Source: Silurus meridionalis
Lineage: Eukaryota > Chordata > Actinopteri > Siluriformes > Siluridae
Reading direction: 5' to 3'
DNA: 64,000 bases
Assembly (NCBI RefSeq): GCF_014805685.1
Contig: NC_060904.1
Coordinates: 13,818,311 to 13,882,310 of the forward strand
In this document: positions 46,105-56,049 of the stretch, piece after piece
How the letters are laid out: every line of letters starts with the position of its first letter
How positions within the stretch are numbered: the first letter of the stretch is position 1
Program-made: the position numbers and the translations under genes
Notes under the pieces: model-generated
Told to the model about the DNA's origin: nothing
Databases searched by the model: none
The model's input: the letters and a program-made list of their open reading frames with translations, nothing else

Positions 46105-46761
46105 TAGATTGGAAATAAATCAATCATATGGTAGCCATGGAAACCAAATTCACTGACACACCACTGTATACAGTTTAACTATGAACAAATGAATCGATTT
46201 TATATATACAGTATTCCAAATACTTTATTCTTGTGCATTAGAAAAACAGTTGATTTATAGCAATTTTAGCTTGTGTTTCTACATAATGTGCAATAATTCA
46301 TTGTAACTTTTCAAACGTTTTTCAACTTCACTTGGTTTCCTCTTGGGCTTGCGTTAGTATATTGTGGTGTTTCGCAGCATTTCCTCCAGTTTCTCGGCTA
46401 CTTTTGACCTAAAACGATTTCAGTAGGTGGACTGGCAGCTTTAAACTTCCCCCAGGTGTGAATGGTGTCCAAGTTCAAAGGTGGAAATCCGATTTTTTTT
46501 GTTTTTATGAGATTTGCTCTCACTTGAAATAGGAGATAATAAAAAGGGTCTGGATTTTTTATTTTTAACCCATAACATTTTATTACATAAAACACATAAA
46601 ATACATCTAAAAAAACAGAATAAATAAAATAACGAAATACCGAAAATAATGTAACGAAATAACGAAAAAAAAATTGTTACTGATATTCTTGCAAATTAGA
46701 ATGTAGGACATACGATAGCATGATGGATGAAACTCACCCCAAGTTCTGCTTTGTCTCACAG

Positions 46762-46886
46762 GAGAACTAGACCTGCTGAACAAAGAGGGCGAGCGGCGAG
46801 TTCAGAGTCGTCAGCAACTTCCCGTAGGGACCACCTGGGGGCCGTTCGATGGCAAGATCGAGATGAGCACCGACGGAACAAACCTG
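46762..46886 (+). CDS. zfpm2: zfpm2 (FOG2) exon 4, start of PR/SET-like domain
   Basis: This 125-nt coding exon follows a tttgtctcacag acceptor and ends at a gtatgt donor. It completes the split Arg codon, reads [14 protein letters not shown], then the highly conserved [18 protein letters not shown] motif, and ends after Asn-Leu in phase 0. This motif opens the PR/SET-like domain shared by FOG proteins and PRDM factors and is nearly identical to vertebrate ZFPM2, making this the strongest piece of identification in the window. In tetrapods it covers roughly residues 101-142. The rest of the PR-like domain and all zinc fingers lie in later exons outside the window. A LINE fragment begins about 40 bp past the donor. 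The paralogue (a or b) is not decidable here. Confidence 0.97.
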
Positions 46887-46926
46887 GTATGTTCCCTTTT
46901 TTTATTATTATTCTTTGCTACTTCCG

Positions 46927-47405
46927 TCTGTGATAGAAGAGTGTCTGCAAGAGTGAAAGGGAAAGTTTATAGGACTGTGGTGAGACCTGAGATGCTGTAT
47001 GGTTTGGAGACAGTGACATTGAGTAAAAGTCAGGAGGTGGAGCTGGAGGTAGCAGAGCTGAAGATGTTGAGGTTTTGTTGGGAGTGACGATGGACAGCAT
47101 TAGAAATGAGTTTATTAGAGGGACAGCGCATGTAGGACGTTTTGTAGACAAGATGAGTGAGGTGAGATTTAGATGGTTTGGACATGTGCAGAGGAAGGAC
47201 ATGGGGTACATCAGTAGGAGAATGCTGAGGATGGAGCCACCAGGAAGGAGGAAAAGAGGAAGGCCAAGGAGGAGGTTAATGGATGTGGTGAGGAAAGACA
47301 TGCAGGTAGTTGGTTTAAAAGATGCAGATGTAGAGGACAGGGGAGTATGAAGACGGATGATCCGCTGTGGCGACCCCTAATGGGAGAAGCCGAAAGAAGA
47401 AGAAG
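46927..47405 (+). mobile_element. RTE-like LINE 3' fragment next to the exon 4 donor
   Basis: It encodes, with one frameshift near 47085, the end of a non-LTR reverse transcriptase [18 protein letters not shown], then RFRWFGHVQRKDMGY, RRMLRMEPPGRRKRGRPRRR and DVVRKDMQVVG. It ends in a (GAA)n tail. The 7 bases ACTTCCG are duplicated at 46920-46926 and 47406-47412, so this is a discrete 5'-truncated insertion. It lies in the same orientation as zfpm2, about 40 bp from the exon 4 splice donor. Confidence 0.88.
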
Positions 47406-47668
47406 ACTTCCGCCAACTGCGCTAAGACGGATTTTAGTGGAGGATGTGCTAAGCTTTTTCTGTGGCAATAAGGATAGATTCTGCAAAATAATGCCTTGCG
47501 TTGTGGAACCCAGTGTACGAACTTGAACGCACGGTTTACGCCACGTGTACAAGGCAGCACGCTTTAGTGTGTTTGAAAGTGCATTTCAGATCAGAGTTGC
47601 GTATCAAGTTTGAAGACTTTCAGAAAAATAAATGCCTTTGAGTCTCAAAATCAGCCATAATTAATCGA

Positions 47669-47932
47669 TGCATGGACAAAAGTATTGGGACACTTGACTT
47701 TTCCAGCCAAACGTGGTCCTTCCCCAAACCTGCTTATTGTACAGAATGTCTATGGAATGTAGTGACATAAAATATTCTCTTTACTTAAACTTGGAAACCC
47801 AAAACTGTTCCAGCAGGACAATGCCCATTTGCACAAAGAAAGCTCCATAAAAATACACTTTACATGGTTTGGTGTGGAAGCTCTTGATTGGCCTGTTATT
47901 GAGCTCTGACCTCATTCCTACTGAACACCCTT
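47669..47932 (+). mobile_element. Tc1-derived family B, copy 9
   Basis: It reads from the terminus TGCATGGACAAAAGTATTGG through CTGTTCCAGCAGGACAATGC (the QHDNA-type catalytic segment) and stops at 'actgaacaccctt'. The 3' part is missing. Confidence 0.82.
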
Positions 47933-48694
47933 TTTTGTTGAAAGATTTAGTACTTAAATCCTCGCTTTCCAAATGTCCAACCCGTTCACTGCCAGAATCG
48001 TGTTCTTTTTTTTTTTTTCCTCGAACTTTCTTTCATTTCCTATTTCTGCTTTTTAGAAAGTTCCCGGCACGGGAACGTTCGAGCCGGTTATGCCGAGTTA
48101 ATGAAGAGCGAGCACGAGAGGGAGAAGGAAGAAGAAAAAAAAAACCCTCCCATGACATTCGAACACAAACCAAACACATGGCTGCGACTGTCTCCGAGTC
48201 AAATTGGCCTCCAACAGAAGCATTTGAAGTGGCTCTATTTTAACCAGTTAATCTGCATATTTAATGACTAAGTGCTTTAATTGGTGAATGTTGAGTTGAG
48301 GCCAAGGCTTGATCGAACAGAAATTATGATCTCTTATATTTGATGGTAATTTTCAGACTTTCTTTGAACAAAAAAAAAACATGTGTTAAGTTTTCTATAA
48401 CTGAGGTGATAAAGAGAAAAAGAGAGTATGTTCACCCTGCTTCTATTAAATAGAGATAAATTAAAAAACACTTATTAAAAATGGTAACATCTCAAATTTA
48501 TAATGTAGTTAAATGAGGTAGTGTCAATGTGGAGTTTGGTCTCTGAAGGTCTTATTCTTTGGGATTCCTTCAGTGTATGACTTATTTTCCATTCTGAATA
48601 TAAATAATATTTTTGCTGTATTTGTACTGTACAGTGATGCCAAACAAATTAGAACAGGAACCTGAAGCGACGTGCCGGTCAGTGTGATTTATTT

Positions 48695-49240
48695 ATTTAT
48701 TTTTTGTTTTGACATGGTTTTCTGCTGAGCACAGTTGTAAAGAGTTGTAATTTTGGTTTTTATAGTCAGTTGAAACCAGTCTTCTCTTCTGATCTCTCCG
48801 AACACGAACTAGGCATTTGTGCCTGCGTAAATGTCGCTTGATGGAAGATTTATTAACACTCTGTGCATACTCTAATAGTTGTTGTGGGTCAAAATTCCCA
48901 GGAGACAGTGGTGAATGAAGTACACAATCCATGTACTTGAGCTAAAGTACAGATACAGTAGGTAAAATATTACTCCAGTAAAAAAAAGTGCTTTGCCTTC
49001 AAATGTACTTAAGTATTATAAGTATCTACAGATAAATAAAAAGAACAACTGATTTATCAAAATGTAGTTGAGTAAAAAGTACGATATTTTGCTTTGAAAT
49101 GTAGTAAAAAGGTTAAAGTCTCCCCAAATGTAAATACTACAGTAATGTACAGATACATAAAAAAGGTATTTTAGTACAGTAACAAATTACAGCCAGAAGA
49201 CCAGCAGATTCTGAAATACTAAAACTGGTATATGTGCTCT
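48695..49240. mobile_element. interspersed element split by a hAT-like insertion
   Basis: 48695-48905 and 49193-49240 are two halves of one fish repeat of the type whose end reads 'actttattaggtac' in intact copies. Here the left half has 'cttctgatctctccgaac' and 'gcatttgtgcctgcgtaaat', and the right half has CCAGCAGATTCTGAAATACT. The element at 48906-49192 separates them. Confidence 0.6.
48906..49192 (+). mobile_element. hAT-like non-autonomous element in another repeat
   Basis: It starts CAGTGGTGAATGAAGTACAC and is rich in AAGTAC/GTACTT motifs. Its right end is degraded. Flanking octamers CCAGGAGA (48898-48905) and CCAGAAGA (49193-49200) differ by one base and fit an 8-bp hAT target duplication. 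Confidence 0.65.
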
Positions 49241-49973
49241 TATTGAGGTAGACAGTTTATATCTAATCTATGTCTAATATAATCTGATTAAAATGTCCTG
49301 AACGTCATATAAACCCTACCATAAGTGGACGAATTTTTATAATTTTTTGTACTCAAAAGCCTTTGATAAGCCTTCTATTATATCAGAGTTTCTTATAAAT
49401 GAAGTCAGAAGATCATGGCGATTCCGCCGTTCTTGCACACTGTGCTAAATTGTCATGTCTTTATGAAAAGGTGACCCTTATCTATTTGGAATTTCGAAAC
49501 CGGTTAAAAGAACGCGTGACCCCGACCGCTTGAAAAATCGCACCGCCATTCCAAATGGGTTTGATCGAATACGCCGAGGTAACCAGGCGATCATGGACTC
49601 GACTCGGGCGGTCGGTGGAACCTGAGCCGCCACCTGGCTACGTCTTCGTCTCAATATCAGCTGATAATGAGAACGCGATCGCTCGATAGGCGCGAAGGCG
49701 GTAGGTTGTGGGTTCAGTTCGGACGGATCGGCACCGTCACGGGAGATGGTCGAGCAAATATTGAGGTTCGTGCGGGCCAGCAGTGAAAATATGAGTCTGA
49801 TAGATGGGGAAAAAAGGATGTGGGTCGAAGCAGAGAGAGTGGATTAATGTCACCTCCTCAGATAGTGATGAAATTGGCGAGAGAGAAAGACAGTAGAGGC
49901 AGAGTGAGTAAGAGTCCATAAGTAGAGATGTAGCATATCAAAGTAAATGAATGCAGCTGTATGTATGTATGTG

Positions 49974-49975
<2 letters not shown>

Positions 49976-50052
<77 letters not shown>
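49976..50052. repeat. (TA)n microsatellite
   Basis: About 36 TA units, preceded by a short TATG run. Confidence 0.98.
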
Positions 50053-50054
<2 letters not shown>

Positions 50055-50094
50055 TCTAAATATCTGCAATATTACATTATATTGCATATAGTAA

Positions 50095-50967
50095 CTAAGG
50101 CTGATGCGATTCGTATCTCGATGTATAGCCAATGATATGATACATCAAAGATATCTACAGTATGAAGCAGCTACCGATTCGATGTGATACGATTCACCGC
50201 TATTGCGATGCCGTGCGATCCGATTTCAATTCAACACAATACAGTGGATAGAAAATCTGATGCTATGCAATTCAATATGGTACAGATAGTTTAACAAATT
50301 TGTTCAATTTACCTTTAATTATATTAATCTATGTGAAGACACTGATCATGTTAATGATTTTTCACAATAATTATCAACAATGTTTTAACAAGGTAGGAAA
50401 CAGAAAAATATCAATATGCAAAACTTTATTTCTATAAATCTCTGCACTACGTTGCATCATTTGTGCCGATTATCAATTACGTAACATATGAAAATCAACT
50501 TGGTTGCTACAGCTAGCAACAGCTAGCTTTAACCAAACCAATAAAAAGATTTAACGTTTTTTTTTTTTTTTTTTAGATTGTCATTTTCAAATTCACACCC
50601 ATACAAGTGTGATTTTAAAAAAGAATAACAAAAAAAAAATGTAATGCAGCTCACTGGTAAGTGGCGGTATGGTGAGCTATTTTTAGAAAAGGCCTGCGGG
50701 TGACTCATGTGGTCCTTGCGGGCGACCTGGTGCCCGCTGGCACCATGTTGATGACCCCTGGTCTAGAATAAATAGAATGAATAGAAATTTCACGCATTCA
50801 GTTATAGTTAGACATAAATAAATTGGTTTTTACTGATGTTAAAAAAAAACACAATGCATCTTGATTCAAATGTCAACTTGTATCCAATGCACACTTTTTA
50901 ACTTTTCTCTGTTAACTTTTATGCCAATGCACCAATGCGAATCAGTGTTTTTTTTACCATCCCTAGT
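50095..50967 (+). mobile_element. hAT-like element ('TAGGGATG' family), copy 2, with nested insert
   Basis: It shares with the 21148 copy 'gatacgattcaccgc', 'tatggtacagatagttt' and 'caaatgtcaacttgtatcc', and keeps the right terminus TTTACCATCCCTA. About 470 bp in its middle belong to a second hAT-like element (about 50285-50760) that is absent from the 21-kb copy. Confidence 0.62.
50285..50760 (-). mobile_element. hAT-like MITE, longer relative of 28012-28291
   Basis: It is in the opposite orientation to the 28-kb copy: it shares 'gtgaagacactgatcat' and 'aacaatgttttaacaaggta' and ends CACCATGTTGATGACCCCTG. It contains about 200 bp not present in the 28-kb copy. A left-hand target duplication is not clear. 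Confidence 0.65.
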
Positions 50968-52061
50968 GTAAAGTAACTTGGCAACCCAAAACACATGATG
51001 TGTTTTAGATTATTTTTTACTTTCGTTTTTATTATTATTTCCTGCACTAATATGATCCCTGACAATTGTTATTTAAAAGAAATCAACGATTAGGTAGAAA
51101 TTTCATAGTTTTCCAATAACAGCACATTCTGAAATGGTTTCTTCCTCTTTTAATTTGCTACCTTTCCACTGCTAACAGTTATTCATATAAGAAGACATGA
51201 ATCAGTCATCAGTCATCAGCTTGACCTTGGTTACAAAACACTGACACAAGAGACTCCTTCCTTCCTTCATTATATAACTATTTCTTGTTATTATAAATCC
51301 GGTGCTTCTCAGCACACGTCTGCTTTTATGTGATCGCTCTGAGATTCATTACCCGTGATTACAAGCAGCTTCTGCACCGCAAACACTCCTCATTTAGTCG
51401 AGACTTACAATCTTATATCTAGCCATAAAAATCTTATTAATCTATTTCAAGAATGAAATACTATGCAAGAGCAGATCATGTAAGATCGTTATGATTGTTT
51501 TACGATTATAAATGTCTTAATGCCTTAATAAATTTTTTTACTTAGTTCTTTAAAGCTTAAAATTGATTTTACCCACACGTTGAGCTTAATTACTATCAGA
51601 GACCTCATACGAGGCCTTTTATCTTTAAAGACTTTATTTTAGCTTTAATAACTGGTTTTAAAGTTGCCCAGTAAAGAAATTACTCAATAATCACACCTGG
51701 GACTTGTATATAATGATGATGATTCTTAAATAAAATGGAATTCTTTTTTCTTGTTCACTGGTTTTAAGATCTTTTCACACAAATTAAGAGAAGCAAACTG
51801 GTAAAAAAAAAAAAAAAAAAAAGGAACAAGCTCGTTCTAGGAACGTTTGAATGTTTTTTTTTAAGGAATTTTGTTTGTTTTCTTATTTGAAGTGTGATTA
51901 CCTAGTGTGATTATCTTATTGGACTGGCAGATCATGTGATTGTTTCTAGTCTGTATTTTTTTAAATCATGCATTAATTTCTTATATTTAGATGGGTTTTT
52001 TTGCATTGTGGCATCATTGCAGTCGATGCTGCCCTGCCATTAAAGTTAGCATAACTTGAAT

Positions 52062-52064
<3 letters not shown>

Positions 52065-52115
<51 letters not shown>
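52065..52115. repeat. (GA)25 microsatellite
   Basis: About 25 GA units. Confidence 0.98.
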
Positions 52116-52120
<5 letters not shown>

Positions 52121-52536
52121 AAATGAAGACTGAAAGAGGTAGAGTAAGTGGTGTACAGAGAAAGACTGAGGGCATGTAAAGGATGTGATGAAGTGAACAA
52201 AGACACGGTGGACACTTGAAGTTTACCAAGGTCCCAGCAAAACATGACACTGTGTACGCAAGTGTGTGTGTGTTTGTGCGTGTGAGTGTGTTTGCAGGTG
52301 GGTAAATGATCCGTTCAAATGATTTATGAGTCAGAGAGTCACTGCTCGCAAACGTTCCGGATATCGATTTAATACAGCGAAGTGTTTACTGTGATGCCGT
52401 CGGAAATAGGACTGTATGGCAGCGTTTCCTGGCCATTGCACAGTTAATCATATTTGTATTATATTAAATTAATTCTTTCCTTTTTTATCCTTCATTCAAA
52501 TTGAAAGCCAATAAAATGTGAATAACACAATAACTA

Positions 52537-53172
52537 ATATGAGAAAAGTTTGTGGTCACCTGACCCTAAGATTTTGTATGTGCATCTTATTCCGCATTTA
52601 GTCCCCATTAACTTCCACCCTTCTGGGAAGATGTTCCACTGCATTTTAGGGTGGAGATTTCTGCTTGATCAGTTACCCAAGTGTTATTTAAGTTAGGTGA
52701 GGAGGCCTGGAGTGCAGTCAGAGTTTCAATTCATTTCAAAGGTGTGCAGTAGAGCTGAGGTCAAAGCTTTATAGCAGGACACTCAATTTATTTCAATTCA
52801 TTTTTATTTGTGTAGAGCTTTTTACAATCAACATCGTCTCAAAGCAGCTTTATACAGATAAAGCGGTTGTGAGGTTGTGTAAAAGGTTTTATAAAAGAAT
52901 GTGTAAGTTTATTGCCTATAAGTTTGTTCCATATTATAATAATAATAATAACCAGACTCAAAAGGGAACCCATCCTTGTCTGGGTTATCTGGGGGCACTG
53001 AACGTCCATACATTGAGTGCATTCATTACACTCAAGATCTTTCAGTCTGACCCATGCAATATCTTCATGGAGCTGGAAATTTTAAAGCTACACAATTGTA
53101 TGCCTCCGAATTTGTGGTAACTGTTACCACATATGGCTGGAAAATTCGCAATACTTTCGTCCGTATAGTGTA
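52537..53172 (-). mobile_element. Tc1-derived family B, copy 10, interrupted
   Basis: The reverse complement of the family is present from 'agtttgtggtcacctgacc' to 'ttcgtccgtatagtgta'. It is interrupted between 52786 and 53028 by a family R repeat. Confidence 0.85.
52787..53027. mobile_element. interspersed repeat family R, copy 5, with exact 8-bp TSD
   Basis: This 241-bp copy lies inside a Tc1-derived element. ACACTCAA is duplicated exactly at 52779-52786 and 53028-53035, and joining the flanks restores the family B sequence CACTCAAGATCTT. Other copies extend further on the right side, so this one is truncated there. Truncation at one end suggests a retroposon read on the minus strand; an 8-bp duplication also fits hAT. 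Confidence 0.82.
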
Positions 53173-53814
53173 TTTTCAAGGTCGATTATTCTTGTTTGTT
53201 TTTTAACAAGCAATGAAACCCGGTAATGGACAAGAGTGTTTTCCAAACGTTAGGGTGTCCGTAGGCTTAATTTGAAGTTCGGCAATCAAAAACCCAACCT
53301 CCACCCAATTTTAAATCGAGCATAAGTAGAGAAGGGTGTCTGGGATTTCTGCTGAAAATGTCACTCTTGCGAATAAAATGTCTGCTTTTTGTATACTCAG
53401 CACACATTAAGTTCTCGTCCAGACCTTTCCACTCGAGCGCTTTCGCTCAGACTTTTCTCACCAACACCCCCCCCACCCCCGCCTTTTTTTTTCCTCCCGA
53501 TTTCGTCCGAGTGAATGAGAATCAGAACTGGCCGTCCTGCCCTGCACCCTGCACAATTTCTCCACCTCACTCTCCTGTTCTCCCGTTAGTTTGCTGTTCG
53601 TTTTCCAGCTCTCTGTCTCTCTCATATCCCGCAGATCAATGGGGTCATTAGAGCCCAATTACCCATCAGGCCTCGTCCAGGTGAGCCACGAGCTCTTTCT
53701 GTCTCTCTCTCTCTCTCCCTCACACACACACACATTCACACACCTTCTCTCGAATTAACACAAATTAATGATGACACTGGGATATAAATGTCTGCTGAGC
53801 GCTGGTCGGTATGC

Positions 53815-54060
53815 CAATGCAGGTCGAAGTTATCGAGTAGCAGGTGTCTCCATCAAGGTAATTACGGGGCCTGGACTTACCGCGCCTCTCCTGCCCGGTG
53901 TCTGATTTAAGTGTCCATAATTGATTTGGAAGCCGACTAATAACGGATCTTGTTTTTTAGGAGGGACCTCTAAAATGGCCATTAGTGTAGCTTTCAGGCT
54001 CGACGTGGCGCTAATGAACGAACACGGTGCTAATTAAACTCTGAAAGCCAGGAATCTGTG
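53815..54060. other. repeat-poor block, candidate conserved element
   Basis: It contains 'ccatcaaggtaattacggg', 'gtccataattgatttggaag', 'aaaatggccattagtgtagc' and 'cggtgctaattaaactctg', with several TAATTA-type cores, no repeats and balanced composition. Candidate enhancer; conservation untested. Confidence 0.3.
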
Positions 54061-54786
54061 GTTGGAAAAAAATTATATTAAAAAAAATAAGCATTCTGGT
54101 AGTTTTTTTTTTTTTTCTGTATGTGGAAAGGTTAGGAAGTGAACCGTATTTCAGGAGTGTTCAGGAAAATGACAAGTTACTGTCTTCATTTTCAGTGAGA
54201 GGGAGGGGGAGAAGGGGTTTTATTCTGTAATTCAGCGGGAGGTTCGACGCGGAGGGCAAGAACGGGAGGAATTCTTCAAGCTGTCACTCCTCTATTTATC
54301 ACCTCCCTCTCTCTCCTCACCACTCCCTCTGACAGGCTCATTGTTCGTGGCCCAAAGTTGAACAAGTATCGGCGTGGCCCGTTTTGTTTATTTATTTCGG
54401 GTGTTTTTTTTTTTTTTTTGCCCCCTCGAGACGCCAAAAATTATATTTTTCTTCTTGTCATTACTTCATTAATCAGGAGCCTGAACTTCTGAAAAATGTT
54501 TTGTTTAGGAGGCTGCAATCTGTTTAGCGGTGCAGGGATATATGTGTGTGGATACGTACGATACAGAGTGTGTGTGTATGTGTGTGTGTGTGTTGTTAAT
54601 CTGTGCCTGTGGCAGGTTTCCCCTCCGAAACGCAGCACTAAGCAGCGGTATCGCGCGCCTATTGTTGTAGCCTCTGTCATAGCAAGGAGAGCCTGATGCA
54701 GGCCTGGACTGGCCTGATAAGGAAAGAGTATTCAACATGGCTGGAAAGGAGAATCAGTGGGACTTGAGAGTGGAGTGTGGATGGAG

Positions 54787-54788
<2 letters not shown>

Positions 54789-54845
<57 letters not shown>
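54789..54845. repeat. (CA)n-(TA)n microsatellite
   Basis: About 24 CA units, then four TA units. Confidence 0.97.
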
Positions 54846-55039
54846 GCACACATGCTCACACACTCCGAAATGCATGCACACCCACGCTTTTTCCTCTATC
54901 ACTTACATTCCGGCCCATTTATTTACTTTTACCTCTAATTATAAATGCATACTAACTAAGAAAAAAATCTGAGCAGTGACATGCCGGAGCAGGCGATCTT
55001 TTTTACATATTTCCATCAGCTTATATTTTATCAGTCTCG

Positions 55040-55260
55040 AAATCTCCCCTGTCAGGGGCTGGTAATGCAGTCTGGTATCAGGGAGTAACAGGATTTTAAT
55101 TCCATGTTGGGCACACAAACGATTTCGGCGTCCAGAATGTGGCTTTATCTAATGAAATATTAGGCGGAGAACCAATTTGTGATTGCATGCTTCAATTACT
55201 TGCTTGGGCTTTGCCCCAATCGCCAGGCTGGGGCGACCTCAGATGGCTCGAATGGTAATG
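55040..55260. other. repeat-poor block, candidate conserved element
   Basis: It contains 'gtaatgcagtctggtatcag', 'ggctttatctaatgaaatat' and 'tgcatgcttcaattacttgc'. No coding potential with family support was found. Confidence 0.25.
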
Positions 55261-55384
55261 ATCGTGCCTTTTTTTATACATTTTTTTTCTTTCCATCCAG
55301 AAACTATTGCTAGCGAGGATTCCAGAGTGTGCAGTAGTCAAAGTAGCAAAGCATCTGGAAATCTCCAAAGGTTATGTGCAGGAA

Positions 55385-55600
55385 ACGGAATTGAGTAGTT
55401 TATCTCTCGAATCTACTAGTCCGAGTCGTTCGTTCTTTTATCACCTGACTCCCATAGACGTTATGATTAAAGGGTTAAAGAAACGAAATGAACTAAATGA
55501 CTCAATAAAAAATAGCTTTCTTGATTTTGATGAACAAGATCCGAGGAACCGAGTCGGCAAAACGATCCGATCAACAAAACTTATCTCCACATCGCAACCT
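55385..55600. mobile_element. hAT-like 'GAACGA' family, copy 2
   Basis: It contains 'ccgagtcgttcgttctttta', 'cacctgactcccatagacg' and 'aagaaacgaaatgaac', shared with 58829-59427. The ends are unclear. Confidence 0.5.
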
Positions 55601-55991
55601 GGGGTCAGGTTTTTGGTTCCAAAAGCGGAAAAACAATACAATATAAGACCTCATATCTGAAGTTCGATGATAATTCTTGATCTAAAGTCCACCTGTACAT
55701 TGAACACCGAGACTGCTTAAGAAGACTTCCTTTAAAAAATGCCTCTCAGCTTCCTGGACAATCCAGTTCCAGAGGGATGTATAGTGGAGCAGGGTTGTGA
55801 CCTTGCAGAGGAGGGGGTATACGGGATGCATTGTTCTTTTTTTCATCTCTAAAGGTCCCCCTCTCAGTGAGCCGACAGGGTTGCGTTCGTCGCACACAGC
55901 GTTTCCCAGGGCTACAGCTGAGCAGCGCTTAGATAATACATAGTCGACTTCATCTACAAGTGAACCTGACATTCAGCATACCCCCCCACCC

Positions 55992-56049
55992 GCTTTTCCC
56001 TTTCCCTTTCCCTTTCCCTCTGCCTCTCTCTCTCTCTCTCTCTCTCTCT
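55992..56049. repeat. (CCCTTT)n-(CT)n pyrimidine tract
   Basis: Four CCCTTT-type units grading into about 13 CT units. Confidence 0.93.

Larger units (their letters stand above)
16814..46761 (+). other. zfpm2: zfpm2 intron 3 (29.9 kb, phase 1)
   Basis: This is the largest intron in the window, with donor gtaagt and acceptor tttgtctcacag. It contains most of the transposon remnants, the TA/GATA/GT compound microsatellite at 32784-33010, the purine-rich tract 33075-33560 and the AT-rich tandem region 37375-37860. Repeat-poor blocks, likely to be regulatory, include 18370-19560, 22080-23280, 25100-26340, 29160-30000, 30935-31150, 33555-33720, 36660-37220, 41990-42400 and 44090-44340. The longest open frame (43246-43854) has no recognisable domain. 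A candidate in-phase exon lies at 25815-25952. Confidence 0.9.

Noticed and set aside
47869..48243. Open frame of 124 codons in intron 4
   Set aside because: It starts inside a Tc1-derived copy and passes through a T-run and an A/G-rich tract; no motif.
48693..48932. Minus-strand frame of 79 codons with basic residues (KRHLRRHK), zinc-finger-like at a glance
   Set aside because: It is the reverse of a known type of fish interspersed repeat, and it lacks paired Cys/His spacing.
49660..49740. tRNA-like string GTGGGTTCAGTTC resembling a B box
   Set aside because: No matching A box or cloverleaf could be drawn.
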